From contig OY811971.1 of assembly GCA_963681505.1 (NCBI GenBank), positions 22,091,962 to 22,155,961 of the forward strand: a stretch of DNA of 64,000 nt, given 5' to 3'. The first letter of the stretch is position 1; the number at the start of each line of letters is the position of its first letter. Shown here one piece after another: positions 1 to 11,045 of this stretch. The notes beneath the pieces were generated by a model. The model did no database searches and was not told the DNA's origin. It saw nothing but the letters and a program-made list of their open reading frames with translations. The translations under genes were made by a program, and so were the position numbers. The stretch comes from Eunapius fragilis. Taxonomy: Eukaryota > Porifera > Demospongiae > Spongillida > Spongillidae.

Positions 1-128
1 ATGCTTAATGACGTTAAATATGAACGTGTTGTGTGCACTGCCCCTGCTGAAAGCATGCCTTCCACCACCCTCACCTTTTCTCCATCCGCCTCTCCTCTGG
101 CCCGTAGTGTAAGGCTCCATTTTGCGGT

Positions 129-317
<189 letters not shown>

Positions 318-3200
318 GGTCGGGAAGTCCTCTCTTCTTACCCGGTATGTTAACAACAAATTCGTGCACGAGCACCGCGCTTCTACCTGCACAGACCTCA
401 TCAGCAAGGAAGTAGTAGTGGGCGATGAGTCTATCACCCTGCAGGTAGGGGCGCATAGGAAAATTACTGCAGCCTTCAGTGACGCTGTACGTCTCCTTTT
501 TGCGCGATTTGCACGCAATCGCTGCGTTCAGATGTATGATACCGTGGGAAGCGAAAGGTTTCAAGGTTCGGACGTTTCCCTGTACGCAGGAGTGGACTGC
601 TGCGTGCTGGTATTTGACGTCGCCAACGACAGCTCCTTCTACATATTGGACAGTTGGAAGGAGATTTTCCTCATTCAGGCCAATCCTAGAAACCCGGAGA
701 ACTTCAACTTCGTGGTGCTTGGGAACAAGATCGACCTACCAAAGACGGCCGAAGTGCAGGTATGTGCATTAATTTCCCTGTAAAATACAATATAGCCTTG
801 AAGGGGCGGGACATTGGAGATAGACACTGAGATACTGGCCTGGAGTTTAGAGGTGTTGATGGTTTAAGGTAAGGTGGGTTGAGGTTAGAGTGGGGATGGA
901 TGAGGTTTGAGTTAAGGGTGATGAAGGATGAGGACTGAAGGTGGTGATGGATGAGGTTTGAAGTAAGGGTGGTGAAGGGTGAGGGCTGAGGTAAGGGTGG
1001 TGATGGATGAGGGTTGGGGTAAGGGTGGTGATGGATGAGGGTTGGGGTAAGGGTGGTGAGGCATGAGCAAATTCAATGACTGCATCCGTCATACAGATCA
1101 AACACAATGTGTGCATATGTGAATTAACAAGGCAATCCTAGCTCCACTCTCTCCACAGGAAAAAGTTTCAAAATAACAGCCTTGGGTTTATAGGGTGGTA
1201 TTTAACTAAAAGCCGTGCTGGAATTGAGCATCTAGCATGGGAATATCGTAAAACCCATCCTGGGATTTGGAGTCCAGGGTGGGAGTAACCTAAAATCCAT
1301 CCTGGGTTTGTGGAACAAAACTGTGTTGAAGCAATGAATAAAAATGAGCTCAACTTGTTTTTTTGTTCAACAAATCCAGCATGGTTTTTAAGCTATACCC
1401 TGGACACCAAATCCCAGGATGGTTTTTACACTAGATGCTCAACTTCAGGATGGCTTTTTGTTAAAAAAAACCACCCTAAAACCAAAGGCTGGGATTTTGA
1501 AACGTTTTCCTGTGCTCCCTCTCCACTCTCTCCCTCTGCGTACCTCTCCCACCTCTCTCCTTATCCACCTCCTGTCACTCATCCTTCAAGGCCACAAGGT
1601 CTAGAGCAAGGAACTGGTGCAGATTGAAACACAACAACTTCCCTTATATTGAAGTGAGTGCCAGGGATGGCACGAATGTGGAACATGCCATCAATAGAAT
1701 AGTAAAAGATGCATTGGCAAAGAGGAAAAGTGATGGTACTAATGTAACGCCTGCATCACTGGTCACCATACAACCGGAATCTATTGTGCCAGGTTTTGCA
1801 AGTAAAATTTATTGTTGATGTTTACCATGCAATTATCCACACAGTTATTCATCCGGACCCTAGTGGGTACTGCTTTGAGGACCTTCCACATCCCCCGAAG
1901 ACCCCTTTAAGGAGATGGGTTCTGCTAAAAGTTATTATGTTAGGCAACAGCCGGTTAGCAATCACAAAGACATGATGAAGTGTTAGATATTACATCTATT
2001 GATATTTCAAAAGCTAAAGCTTGCTTACTTATCTTCAAACCTTACGAATATAGGTTGTATATTCACATTGTGCATGGTACATGGAGGAGGAATTAGCGCT
2101 TGTGTGTGTGCCTGCTTACAAATAATCGCACAATGATCCCACCTAATGCATTCTCGCCAACCAGCACTGGTAAAACCTGTTTACTGAACCGTTACATCAA
2201 CGTAAAGTTCTCATCGTTGTACAAGCTAACCATTGGTACAGACTTCCGCACCAAGGAGGTGAAGGTGGGAGACAAGGCTGTGTCACTTCAGGTATGCAGG
2301 ATTATTAGATGTGTGTAAGCAACTTACCATGCTGTCATTATGGTCATATGTCATAGATCTGGGACACAACAGGTTATGAAACTTTCCAAGTGCTGGGTGA
2401 GGCCTTCTTCAAAGGAGCCAGTGGCTGTGTACTTGTGTTTGACATCACAAATGCAGACTCTTTTGAGTCTTTGGATAGTTTGAGAAAACAGTTTCTTATT
2501 CAAGCCAGTCCTAGAGCACCAGAGAAGTTCCCCTTTGTAGTGCTGGGCAACAAGGTTGACTTCCCTAAGCAGATCAGACAGGTAAATATTATAACACACT
2601 ATATCAAGTACTGGTTGTCAAATATCTGAAAGCAACAGATATTCAGTGTCTCTGATACCCAAACCCTAACCTTAAATTGCATAAAGAATACATGTAGGTA
2701 TTTCACCTGAGAGACACACCACTTTTCCTGCATCACGAAGTAATGCTTGCCAATTAGATAAATAAATGCTAAGCGTTTGTAGCGCTGGCATGTAACATGC
2801 ACATACAACGTTCGATACTAGAGTTATAAAGTAATTAACTGGATATTAACTGAGTTTCTGAAATATTTTAAACATCAGCAACCTAGTACTAAAATTTAAA
2901 ATCTTCTGGCACACAGATTGCATGTCAAAGCATTCAGCCTCATAATAATTGAAATGATTACACACTCAAATAAGAGTATAGTTATATTACACATTGCATT
3001 CCATCCTATATGTGTGCTTGTACAACAGAAGGTGTATTTTTAACCAATAGGTCTTAGCAGTTGACGCCATAGAGTGGTGCTCATCAAAAGGAATTCCATA
3101 CTTTGAAACAAGTGCAAAGGAAGGCACCAATGTGGAGCTGGCCTTCCAGAAGTTAGCAGAAGTTGCTATGGCAGAGGCAGATGCTGGCATGAGTACCTAA
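318..3200 (+). CDS. Tandem Rab7-like small GTPase, two G domains in one spliced gene (5' partial)
   Basis: Rab7-type GTPases act on late endosomes and lysosomes. Inferred exons are 318-444, 532-759, 1591-1792, 1845-1953, 2165-2291, 2357-2581 and 3051-3200. Domain 1 shows VGKSS, YDTVGSE, GNKID and VSAR; domain 2 shows GNSRTGKT, WDTTGYE, GNKVD and TSAK. Both domains carry the Rab7-like FLIQAxPRxPE stretch. An intron interrupts the P-loop at the same phase-2 position in both domains, so they arose by duplication. The linker joins in phase across a 43-52 bp intron, and the exon starting domain 2 has no ATG before its P-loop, so I read one fused protein. The Switch II glutamine is Ser in domain 1 and Tyr in domain 2. 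The protein ends GMST, without prenylation cysteines. The exon for the first strand and P-loop start lies before the window. Two adjacent genes remain possible. Confidence 0.72.
865..1065. repeat. Intronic G/T-rich minisatellite in the Rab gene
   Basis: Degenerate tandem copies of a 27-36 bp unit built on GGTGATGGATGAGG and GGGGTAAGGGTGG lie in the intron 760-1590. The last two copies are nearly identical. Confidence 0.8.
1165..1503. mobile_element. Foldback (MITE-like) inverted repeat in Rab intron
   Basis: The left arm 1165-1321 and the right arm 1362-1503 are inverted copies, with a spacer of about 40 bp. Outer ends read GTTTCAAAAT on the left and its complement on the right. Shared blocks include GAGCATCTAG and CATCCTGGGATTTGG. 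There is no coding capacity, and no clear target duplication was seen. Confidence 0.75.
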
Positions 3201-4906
3201 CTAATGATGATGGCTATAATTCACCTAAACCATGTTGGGTTATGCACCATACAACAATCCAATTCAACTTGTTCATTTGTGATGTGAAATGCAGTTATAT
3301 ACAAAATCTGCCCAGTGCTAAATTAATAATTTACAAGCATCATACAATCACAGTATTTTATTATATACAGAATTGAATACTACCAGAATGATTTACGGTA
3401 CATGCAATAATAATACTAAAATTTATGGAAACATAAGAAATTATTCCCACAACTAAATTTCAAAGCTAGGTATACCGTTTTTCAATTAACCATTAGTGTG
3501 TAGATATTTCAAGTAGTAGAAAAAAGAAATTTGGTAATGATGACTGTTGCCAGCATTGCATAATCTTTTTTAATTAGTTCTTTGGGCATACTTATCATTT
3601 TTGCTCATTGAAGTAAAAGTCGAAACAAATGGCTAAGCATTCAGATCTACACAATAGCTTGCTGGACAGATAGTAGGTCATCTTTCACTCTATGGATACA
3701 TATACACATGTATATATAATTATAGATATAGCAAGCTTTGGCTCAAGTTTCAAATGCTTAGGAAGGTAAAATATATATATATATATATATATACCTTCCT
3801 AAGGATTTCTAACTTGAGCTAAAGCTTGTTATAATATGTATACCTTCCTAAGGATTTAAAACTGGAACCAAGTATCCATAATTCTGCACTTACTGCATAC
3901 TTGTCATTACCTAACTCTTGACATTATGCCAGATGAACCTTTCATGGAAATTGTTTCAATTTAAATGAGCTATCAAGGATCAAATTTTAAACTACACATA
4001 TAAAACCACTCCCCGTCCAAAGCCCACAATCCAACTCTGCTCATGTTAGTGTTACAAAAGCTGATCAAGTCAACAGTACATACTTGCTCAAAGCTGCAAC
4101 TGCTACTAAAGACCAAATTCAGTTACCAGCGGAGTTGGTGTTGGGTGATAACATGAGGTAGTGAGATAATGTTGTTTGAATGCCACGTGAAGTCTGATAA
4201 AATATTTGTCTTTATCTCAGCACATGGAATTGGGTTTACACGTTATTGGATCATCAACTGTGTTCTATAGATAGCTAGCTTTTCTAAAGCCATGAAATGA
4301 CGTAACGCGTGATCAGACCAGCGATAGTAATTAAACGTTTGTCTTAATTAGAATGCTTCATTACAGCACATTTTCCATATTTGCTAACGTCAATTAGGTA
4401 AGGGTGTAATAAGAAGGGGAAATGTAATAGTCCTATATTTCGCGCACAAACATAATTTACTACTAATGGACGAAACATATGCATATGACTACAGTCTTCC
4501 CCCGTTAGTAGCGCTACGTATGTTCCCTGCGCTACTACCATACTTAGGGCATAGATTGCACATTGTACACATAGATAATGTGTGGTACCCACATAACCAT
4601 GAATATAATTTTCAATACATCTAACGAGGGAATGCGCTACTAACGAGTGCGCTCTTAACGAGGTCAGGCTGTATTATATTTCCCCTCCCTTCAGTGTTTC
4701 GTTCCTTTTTACACCACTATTGCCTTCCAATCCGATATGACACCACCGTTCTCATAGAGAGTGTTTTTATTACTTGTACAACACATTGTTATAAGTGTCA
4801 CTTTTTAGGTTACGCAGTAACGCTGCGGTTTACCACCACGCTGCACAGTACTTGTATGGCAGCGGCCCACAAGCCATAGAGCTGTATAGTTATGTATTGC
4901 TTGCAG
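3201..4906. other. Gene-poor AT-rich interval
   Basis: No convincing coding frame was found. The interval holds a foldback hairpin (3730-3830) and, at about 4400-4780, a block whose diverged relative lies at about 17040-17210. Both blocks share GTAATAG.CCTATATTT and CTCATAGAGA motifs. Confidence 0.6.
3730..3830. repeat. Foldback hairpin around an (AT)n loop
   Basis: Arms 3730-3768 and 3792-3830 are inverted copies with about five mismatches, around an (AT)n loop. A further partial copy of the right arm start (TACCTTCCTAAGGATTT) follows at about 3840-3857, which suggests a local tandem step. Confidence 0.75.
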
Positions 4907-5092
4907 TGGTATCGATGTTAAATCAGATGATCGGCGGGCGCTCGATAATACAGAAGCCAAAGACGTTGTTGTAGTGTGGAAAGCCTTCCTAGAAGACCAA
5001 CGGATTGGGGAGGATGTTAGTATAGATGCCAACTTGAACGGCGAAGACACTCAGCGACCACAAAAGATGTGCAGAAAATGCTTCAAAGATTT
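4907..5092 (+). CDS. Putative single coding exon, function unknown
   Basis: A 62-codon open stretch is bounded by an acceptor-like TTGCAG and a good donor, GTAAGA at 5093. It is charged and ends in MCRKCFKDL. The C-x2-C pair recalls cysteine pairs in transposon-derived invertebrate proteins, but I do not recognise the family. The expected next exon is not evident. A hAT element inserted at 5172, just inside what would be the following intron. It may be a remnant of a domesticated or dead gene, or chance. Confidence 0.3.
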
Positions 5093-5171
5093 GTAAGAAG
5101 TATTTTGAGTCCCATCGGACCATCCAAAAATAGCAAGACTAGGAAACCCATATAAAGCTGGACTAGGAAAC

Positions 5172-6139
5172 CAGGGCTGCCAAAGACCAGCCGGCCTGTC
5201 AGGCCGGACCACGCCCCCTCGTTATGCCAATACGTGCATACAGTTTTGTACATGTACATGCAGATCAAGCTTACTTCTTGTTCAGAATTCAAATGTTAAT
5301 GAAATAGTGCATGAAGATGATATATCGATTGTGAAATAATAATAATGGAACAGTTTATTATTTATAGCACATTGAGCAATAGCATTGGCTTATTTCTTTC
5401 GAAGCATCCATGCATTGTGCCTTAGATGCCTCCAGCTGTTGGGGAAGTACATGCAGGCTCCATCGCTGTCGCTCCTGGATCAACTTGGCTCTTGAAAACA
5501 CTTCGCTCTCTGATGGAGCGGATGACACTGGAATAGCCAGGTACTTTCGAGCAAGCTTTTCAATAGTGGGAAATTGTGTGTTGTGCATTTTACACCATTC
5601 CAAAGGATCTAGAGAGGCCATGACATCTACTGATCTGATCTCCGAGAGTTCGAAGCCAAGCATCATATTCCTACTTAACTGTGTTGCGAAGACTGCTCTA
5701 CACACACATTGTTGTTCATCCTTGTGATGCCGTTCAATGTGTCTAGACAAAGTGGAGTGTTCCCTGGAGAACGGCCTGTGGCAGTAATCACATCACGCTT
5801 TATCTGCGTACTCCTTTGATGTATGGACCTTGGCAATGAGACCAGACAGCGGATGTGTTTGCACTAATACAGTACTACTACTAAACCTTCGCAATCTCAC
5901 GAGTTCCTCGGGATTGTATTCCCACAGATCCGGGTTTGAAACAGGTTTGAGCCGCTGAGCAGAGGTATAGGAATCGTAGAAACCAACGGACACGCTTCGT
6001 TGATTGACATCGTATAACGTAACATAATAAATGATTGACATTGAATTTCTACTAATTTGGCCTGTCAGGCCGGACTGTCAGGCCGGACTGTCAGGCCGGA
6101 CTGGCAGGCAGGACCCCTAGCTGGCCTACGGCAGCCCTG
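5172..6139 (-). mobile_element. Non-autonomous hAT-superfamily transposon (968 bp)
   Basis: Both ends carry CAGGGCTGCC in inverted orientation, the CAGGG start typical of hAT elements. A perfect 8-bp target duplication, TAGGAAAC, flanks it at 5164-5171 and 6140-6147, the size expected for hAT. Subterminal GGCCTGTCAGGCCGG motifs occur once near the left end (about 5193) and in tandem near the right end (6059-6110); hAT transposases bind such subterminal repeats. The element holds a broken transposase frame on the minus strand. Confidence 0.93.
5358..6041 (-). pseudogene. hAT transposase remnant: BED finger plus dimerisation domain, core deleted
   Basis: A minus-strand frame starts with ATG at 6041 and runs through one in-frame TGA (5793-5795) to a stop at 5358. 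Directly after the TGA comes CDYCHRPFSREHSTLSRHIE, a BED/C2H2-type finger. Further on, PLEWCKMHNTQFP and LARKYLAIPVSSAPSESEVF are the hallmark of the hAT C-terminal dimerisation domain. The finger and the dimerisation domain are only about 40 residues apart, so the RNase H-like catalytic core of several hundred residues is missing. The product cannot be a working transposase. The element would have needed a transposase supplied in trans. Confidence 0.88.
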
Positions 6140-6238
6140 TAGGAAACCCATAATTATCTCACATCAGCCGCTAATGGACCCACTGAACGCTGCAATCCGA
6201 TTGGACTGCACTCCCCGTTACAGCTGAATAAACCTTGG

Positions 6239-6569
6239 TATAGAGCTCTTTCATGGTCACATGACGCGTGGGCTTTAATTGCATTAATTGCTTTATTGTC
6301 CGCCAGATTGGTGCTCGGATTACTATGGAAATAAATGGGCTTATGCTCAGTTTTGGTACTTTTGATACGTATAACTCGCGCTCCGAGGGCACAAGTAAAA
6401 ATCATATTTTTACAAATGTTAGTCATGTGTTAGACCACAATAATATATATTTAAACGACACTCTGAAGTAATGTTACGTACCAAAACCAATCCATTGTAA
6501 ACGAGCACCAATATGGCGGCATAATTAGAAGATGAATGCTATTAAGTCACTCGATGAAAGAGCTCTATA
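6239..6569. mobile_element. Small MITE-like element with 16-17 bp inverted ends
   Basis: The left end TATAGAGCTCTTTCAT (6239-6254) is inverted at 6554-6569. Both ends begin with TA, compatible with a TA target. The 331 bp hold no coding frame of note. Confidence 0.55.
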
Positions 6570-7096
6570 GGCTTGTCACCCTTCTACCCGAGTAGGGCCC
6601 GCTTGACTATAACAGATCTGAGTTAATTAAGTTTCTTTTTAGGCAATGTATAGATAGACATTGTCCCGCAGCTTTATAATCACATCCAAAACAAACCGAA
6701 ACCCCGAATCTCTATCCGCCTGTATAAAACGTCCCTAACAATGGGTGACGATATGTTTCGAAAAAAAAACAAGGCCACGCTATTTCGTTGATAATTCCTA
6801 TGTTTCTTGCACCTTGCTTGGAATTTGTATACAATATGCATGTGCGTACGTCAGTCATTATAGCTATATCTGGTAAAACGCCGGTTTTATAGAACGTTCA
6901 AGGAGATTTTCACGCTTCTGGATTTCACATTACGATGAGGTAGTTATAGGAGCATTTCCGGACTGGTAACGCTGATACCCGCTGGTGCAGCACTGTTTCG
7001 CTTGCAAATTGGTGTTGTAACAGAGGTATGCAAAGTTGAAAATAGGAAGGCGATAACGTTAATAAATAATTGTTATAACGGTGTGATTATTATATA
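6570..7096. other. Non-coding interval
   Basis: No gene, RNA or repeat structure could be supported here. Confidence 0.5.
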
Positions 7097-7348
7097 TGGG
7101 ACAGTGTCCAGCAGAATCACCCTTCTGGCTAGTTTTTCAAGTTTTCAAATTTTTTGATTTTCCTTGGACACCCATGAGCTTCTGTCAAATGGTCCTTACG
7201 CATCCTAAATCGGACTATCCCTCACAAAGTTATTAGGCGCTGAATTTATAATTAGCCATACATTTCAATGCGAGCGTTACTTTTCTTTTGCTTGTTCTGG
7301 AAAGTTTGAAAAAGTACCATAAGGGTGATTTAGCTGGACACTGTCCCA
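7097..7348. mobile_element. Element A: 252-bp MITE of the TGGGAC family
   Basis: About 29-bp ends, TGGGACAGTGTCCAGC followed by a tract ending ATCACCCTT, are inverted at 7097 and 7348 with few mismatches. The element lies in TA repeats and is followed, after 12 bp of TA, by the related element B. It is non-coding. Confidence 0.85.
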
Positions 7349-8159
7349 TATATATATATATGGGACGGTGTCCAGCAAAATCACCCTTCTGGAGTTTTAA
7401 TTTTATCACTATAAAAATTGTACGCTACACAAAGCAACATATCTTCACAACGGTTTTATATTTTCTTTTCAAATTTCGTACACTTGTTCACACATCAGAT
7501 CTCTCTGTGCGAACCGATTTTGGTGCTCTAGATATTTTCCATGACATGGTTATAAAGGTCTCTAACCCAATGGGTTAAGATTCCACATTTCTCCAGATAC
7601 GAGTGATGATAATATGTCAAATTTGGAGTATACATAGAAGGGTCCTGTAGCTATTGATTTCTGCAGATCGTTACGTTTTTTCTTATCCGTTACGGAGATA
7701 TGGATTTTCAAAGTAATTCGACATTTCGCGCCACTCCCCCTATTCCAATATGCCATTATGTAATGGTCACGCCCTTTAAATTTGAAGTTAGGTAATTAAC
7801 TCCGCTATGATCGTTCTACGTGGTATATAAGCGATCGTACCTCGTACGCTACGTTTCAACATAAAACAGTATCGTACGTTCACATGTATCGCTTATGATG
7901 GATGCTGTGAATGTTCATGGTAGTTTATATTGTGCACCCTTTTTCTATATCTGCTCAGTTTGTGGCATGTACATGTAAGCATGCACGTACCATGCCTTCT
8001 AATCATGGGGCCACCTTCTTCACCCTCTACACCCTCTACACTAGTCTGGGGACCAGATGACTTGCTTGTGACAGTCAGTTATCTGGTACACAAACTGCAG
8101 TACCTTTACTTAGTATGGCATATCTCTCAAGACCATTCATATTCACTGCCCTTCTTTCT

Positions 8160-10375
8160 TTCTTACCTCCTCCTCCCCTCCTCTTCCCTCCTCCTCCTCT
8201 CCTCCTCCCCTCCTCCTCTTCCTCCTTCTTTTACTCCCTCTCATTTTCCCTCCTACCTTCCCTCCTATTACACATAACACCCCTCCTCCTTTCTTTTGAT
8301 TGCATCCACACCTCCCCCTCCTCCTCCTCCTCATCCTCTCCCTCCACCTCTTCCTATCTTCCTTCATCCACCCATCCTCCTCCTCTCCTCCTCTTCCCTC
8401 CTCCTCCTCTCCTCCTCCCCTCCTCCTCCTCCTCCTCCTCCTCCTCCTCCTACTTCTACGTTCCTACCTGTTGCATCCTCCCTCCTCCTTTCTTTTTCCC
8501 GTTGCATCCACCCCCAACTCCTCCTCCCCCTGCTCTACCTCCTTCTCCTCCTCTTCCTATCTTCCTTCATCCACCCATCCTCCTCCTCCCCTCCTCCTCC
8601 CTCCTCATCTCCCCTTCTCCTCCTCTTACTCCCTCTCATTTTCCCTCCTACCTTCCTTCTTATTACACCTACCCCTCCCCCCTCCTTTCTTTTGATTGCA
8701 TCCAAACTTCCCCTCCTCCTCCTCATCCTCCTACTTCTACCTTCCTACCCGTTGCATCCTTCCCTCCTCCCCCCTCCTCCTTCCATTCTTCTTCCCGTTG
8801 CATCCACTCCCCACCTTCTCCTCCCTCTTCTCTACCTCCTTCTCCACCTCTTCCTATCTTCCTTCATCCACCCATCCTCCTCCTCCCCTTCTCCTCTTTC
8901 CTCCTTCTCCTCCTCCCTCCTCCTCACCTCCCCTTCTCCTCCTCTTACTCCCTCTCATTTTCCCTCCTACCTTCTTTCTTATTACACCTACCCCTCCTCT
9001 CCTTTTTTTGATTGCATCCAAACCTCCCCTCCTCCTCCTCATCCTCCTACTTCTACCTTTCTACCCATTGCATCCTCCCCTCCTCCCCCTCCTCCTTCCA
9101 TTCTACTCGTTGCATCCACCCCCACCTTCTCCTCCCCCTCCTCTACCTCCTGCTCCTCCTCTCCCTCCTCCTCCTATCTTCCTTCATCCACCCATCCTCC
9201 TCCCCATTCTCCCCACCTCCTCCCTTCCTCCTCCTCCTCCTCTCCTCCTCCTCTTACTCGTCTCATTTTCCCTCCTACCTTCCTTCCTATTACACCTACT
9301 CCCCTCCTCCTTTCGTTTCATTGCATCCACACCTCCCCCTCCTCTTCCTCCTCATCCTCCTACTTCTACCTTCCTACCCGTTGCATCCTCCCCCTCCTCC
9401 TCCTTCCATTCTTCCCATTGCATCCACTCCCACCTTCTCCTCCCCCTCTTCTCCCTCCTCTTCCTATCTTCCTTCATCCAACCATCCTCCTCCTCTCCTC
9501 CTCCTCCCCTCCCCTCCTCCTATCTTCTTTCATCCACCCATCCTCCTCCCCTCCTCCTCCTCCTCTTACTCCCTCTCATTTTACCTCCTACCTTCCTTCC
9601 CATTACACCTACCCCTCCCCCTCCACCTTTCTTTTGATTTTATCTACACCTCCCCTCCTCCTCCTCCTCATCCTCCTACGTCTACCTTCCTACCTGTTGC
9701 ATCCTCCCCTCCTCCTCCTTCCATTCTTCCCGTTGCATCCACCCCCACCTTCTCCTCCTCTTCCTCTACCTCCTCTTCCTATCTTCTTGCATCCACCCAT
9801 CCTCCTCCTCTCCTCCTCCTCTCCTCCCCTCCCTCTCCTCCTCCTCCCCTCCCCTCCCTCTCCTCCTCCTATCTTCCATCATCCACCCATCCTCCTCCCT
9901 CCTCCTCCCCTCCTCCTCCTCTCCTCCCCCTCCTCCTCCTCCTCTTACTCCCTCTCATTTTCCCTTCTACCTTCCTTCCTATTACACCTACCCCTCCCCC
10001 TCCTCCTTGCATCCACACCTCCCCCTCCTCCTCCTCATCCTCCTACTTCTACCTTCTTACTGGTTGCATCCTCCCCTCCTCCCTCTCTTCCTCCTTCCAT
10101 TCTTCCAGTTGCACCCATCCCTCTCCCTCCTATACCTCCTCCTGTTCCTCCTCCCCATCCTCTATCTCCCCACCTCCCTCCTCCTTCTCCCCCTCCTCTA
10201 CCTCCTCCTCCCTCTCCTCTACCTCCTCCCCCTCCTCTACCTCCTCCCCCTCCTCTACCTCCTCCCCCTCCTCTACCTCCTCCCCCTTCTCTACCTCCTC
10301 CCCCCTCCTCTACCTCCTCCCCCTCCTCTACCTCCTCCTCCTTCTCCTCCTCCCCTTCCACCTTCTTGGGTAGGG
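8160..10375. repeat. CTC/TCC satellite, left arm of palindrome
   Basis: Pyrimidine-rich satellite has a higher-order period of about 310-395 bp. The landmark TTGATTGCATCCA or a variant recurs near 8297, 8693, 9010, 9319, 9634 and 10008. Each unit also carries variants of CCGTTGCATCC, CTTCATCCACCCATCC and CTCTCATTTTCCCTCC. A shorter CTCTACCTCCTCCCCCTC tandem fills 10190-10340. The long Pro/Ser/Leu-rich open frames here exist because the repeat lacks stops. They are not genes. Confidence 0.9.
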
Positions 10376-11045
10376 AGGGTATTTAATACTAACCACTTTG
10401 TTTCAAAGGAAGTGTTCATTTCGATATATATGTTTTCACCTACGAGTCAGCGGAATGTATTTTTTGGGATGTGCAAACTACATGCAACTAGAAAAGGCTA
10501 TTATATGAGATTATATACAGAGCCTGTGCAAGAACTGAACTCTAGAGCTCTACACAAGGGAATGTATGTTGGTATAAGCCTTTATGAATATTATTATACC
10601 CTTATCAGTACAGATTGTGGGTGGCCAGTGGTTTACTTAGACAAGCAAGCATGGTAGAATGGTACATGGTAGAATCCAATGTACCTTGTACATGCTCTAC
10701 ATGGAAGTTAGAACAAGTAGTTTTGAACTACATGCGTGCATGTCATAGCACTAAGGTCTTTCCAAAAACAAAAGTACTCTATAAATAAGGAGAGGGGGGG
10801 AAAAAGAGGAGGGGGGAGGGGGGGGACATCTGATGTATGTAATTGTTGGCAGTGCCTACTAGGATGTTGCATTGTCACCTTTTTAGTTGTAAAATAACCC
10901 ATGAAAGGTTATATTGCTAGAACATTATATATGCTGAAGTGCCAAAATGATTCCGGGTGCTTGCAAATTTAGAACACATTGACTTACAATACCAATAGTT
11001 TTAAAGCTGGATAAAAAAGGAATTGTATCTTCCGACACATGTCTC
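10376..11045. other. Asymmetric centre of the palindrome
   Basis: About 670 bp have no inverted partner. They hold a G-rich purine run near 10790-10825 and no supported gene. A non-palindromic spacer of this size is what would let such an inverted repeat persist. Confidence 0.6.

Noticed and set aside
2351..2599. Minus-strand frame opposite the Rab exon
   Set aside because: It is the antisense shadow of the conserved Rab exon 2357-2581.
8115..10657. Very long Pro/Ser/Leu-rich open frames (up to about 700 codons) on the plus strand
   Set aside because: They follow the stop-free pyrimidine satellite in several frames at once and run out into unrelated sequence. They are repeat translation, not a protein.
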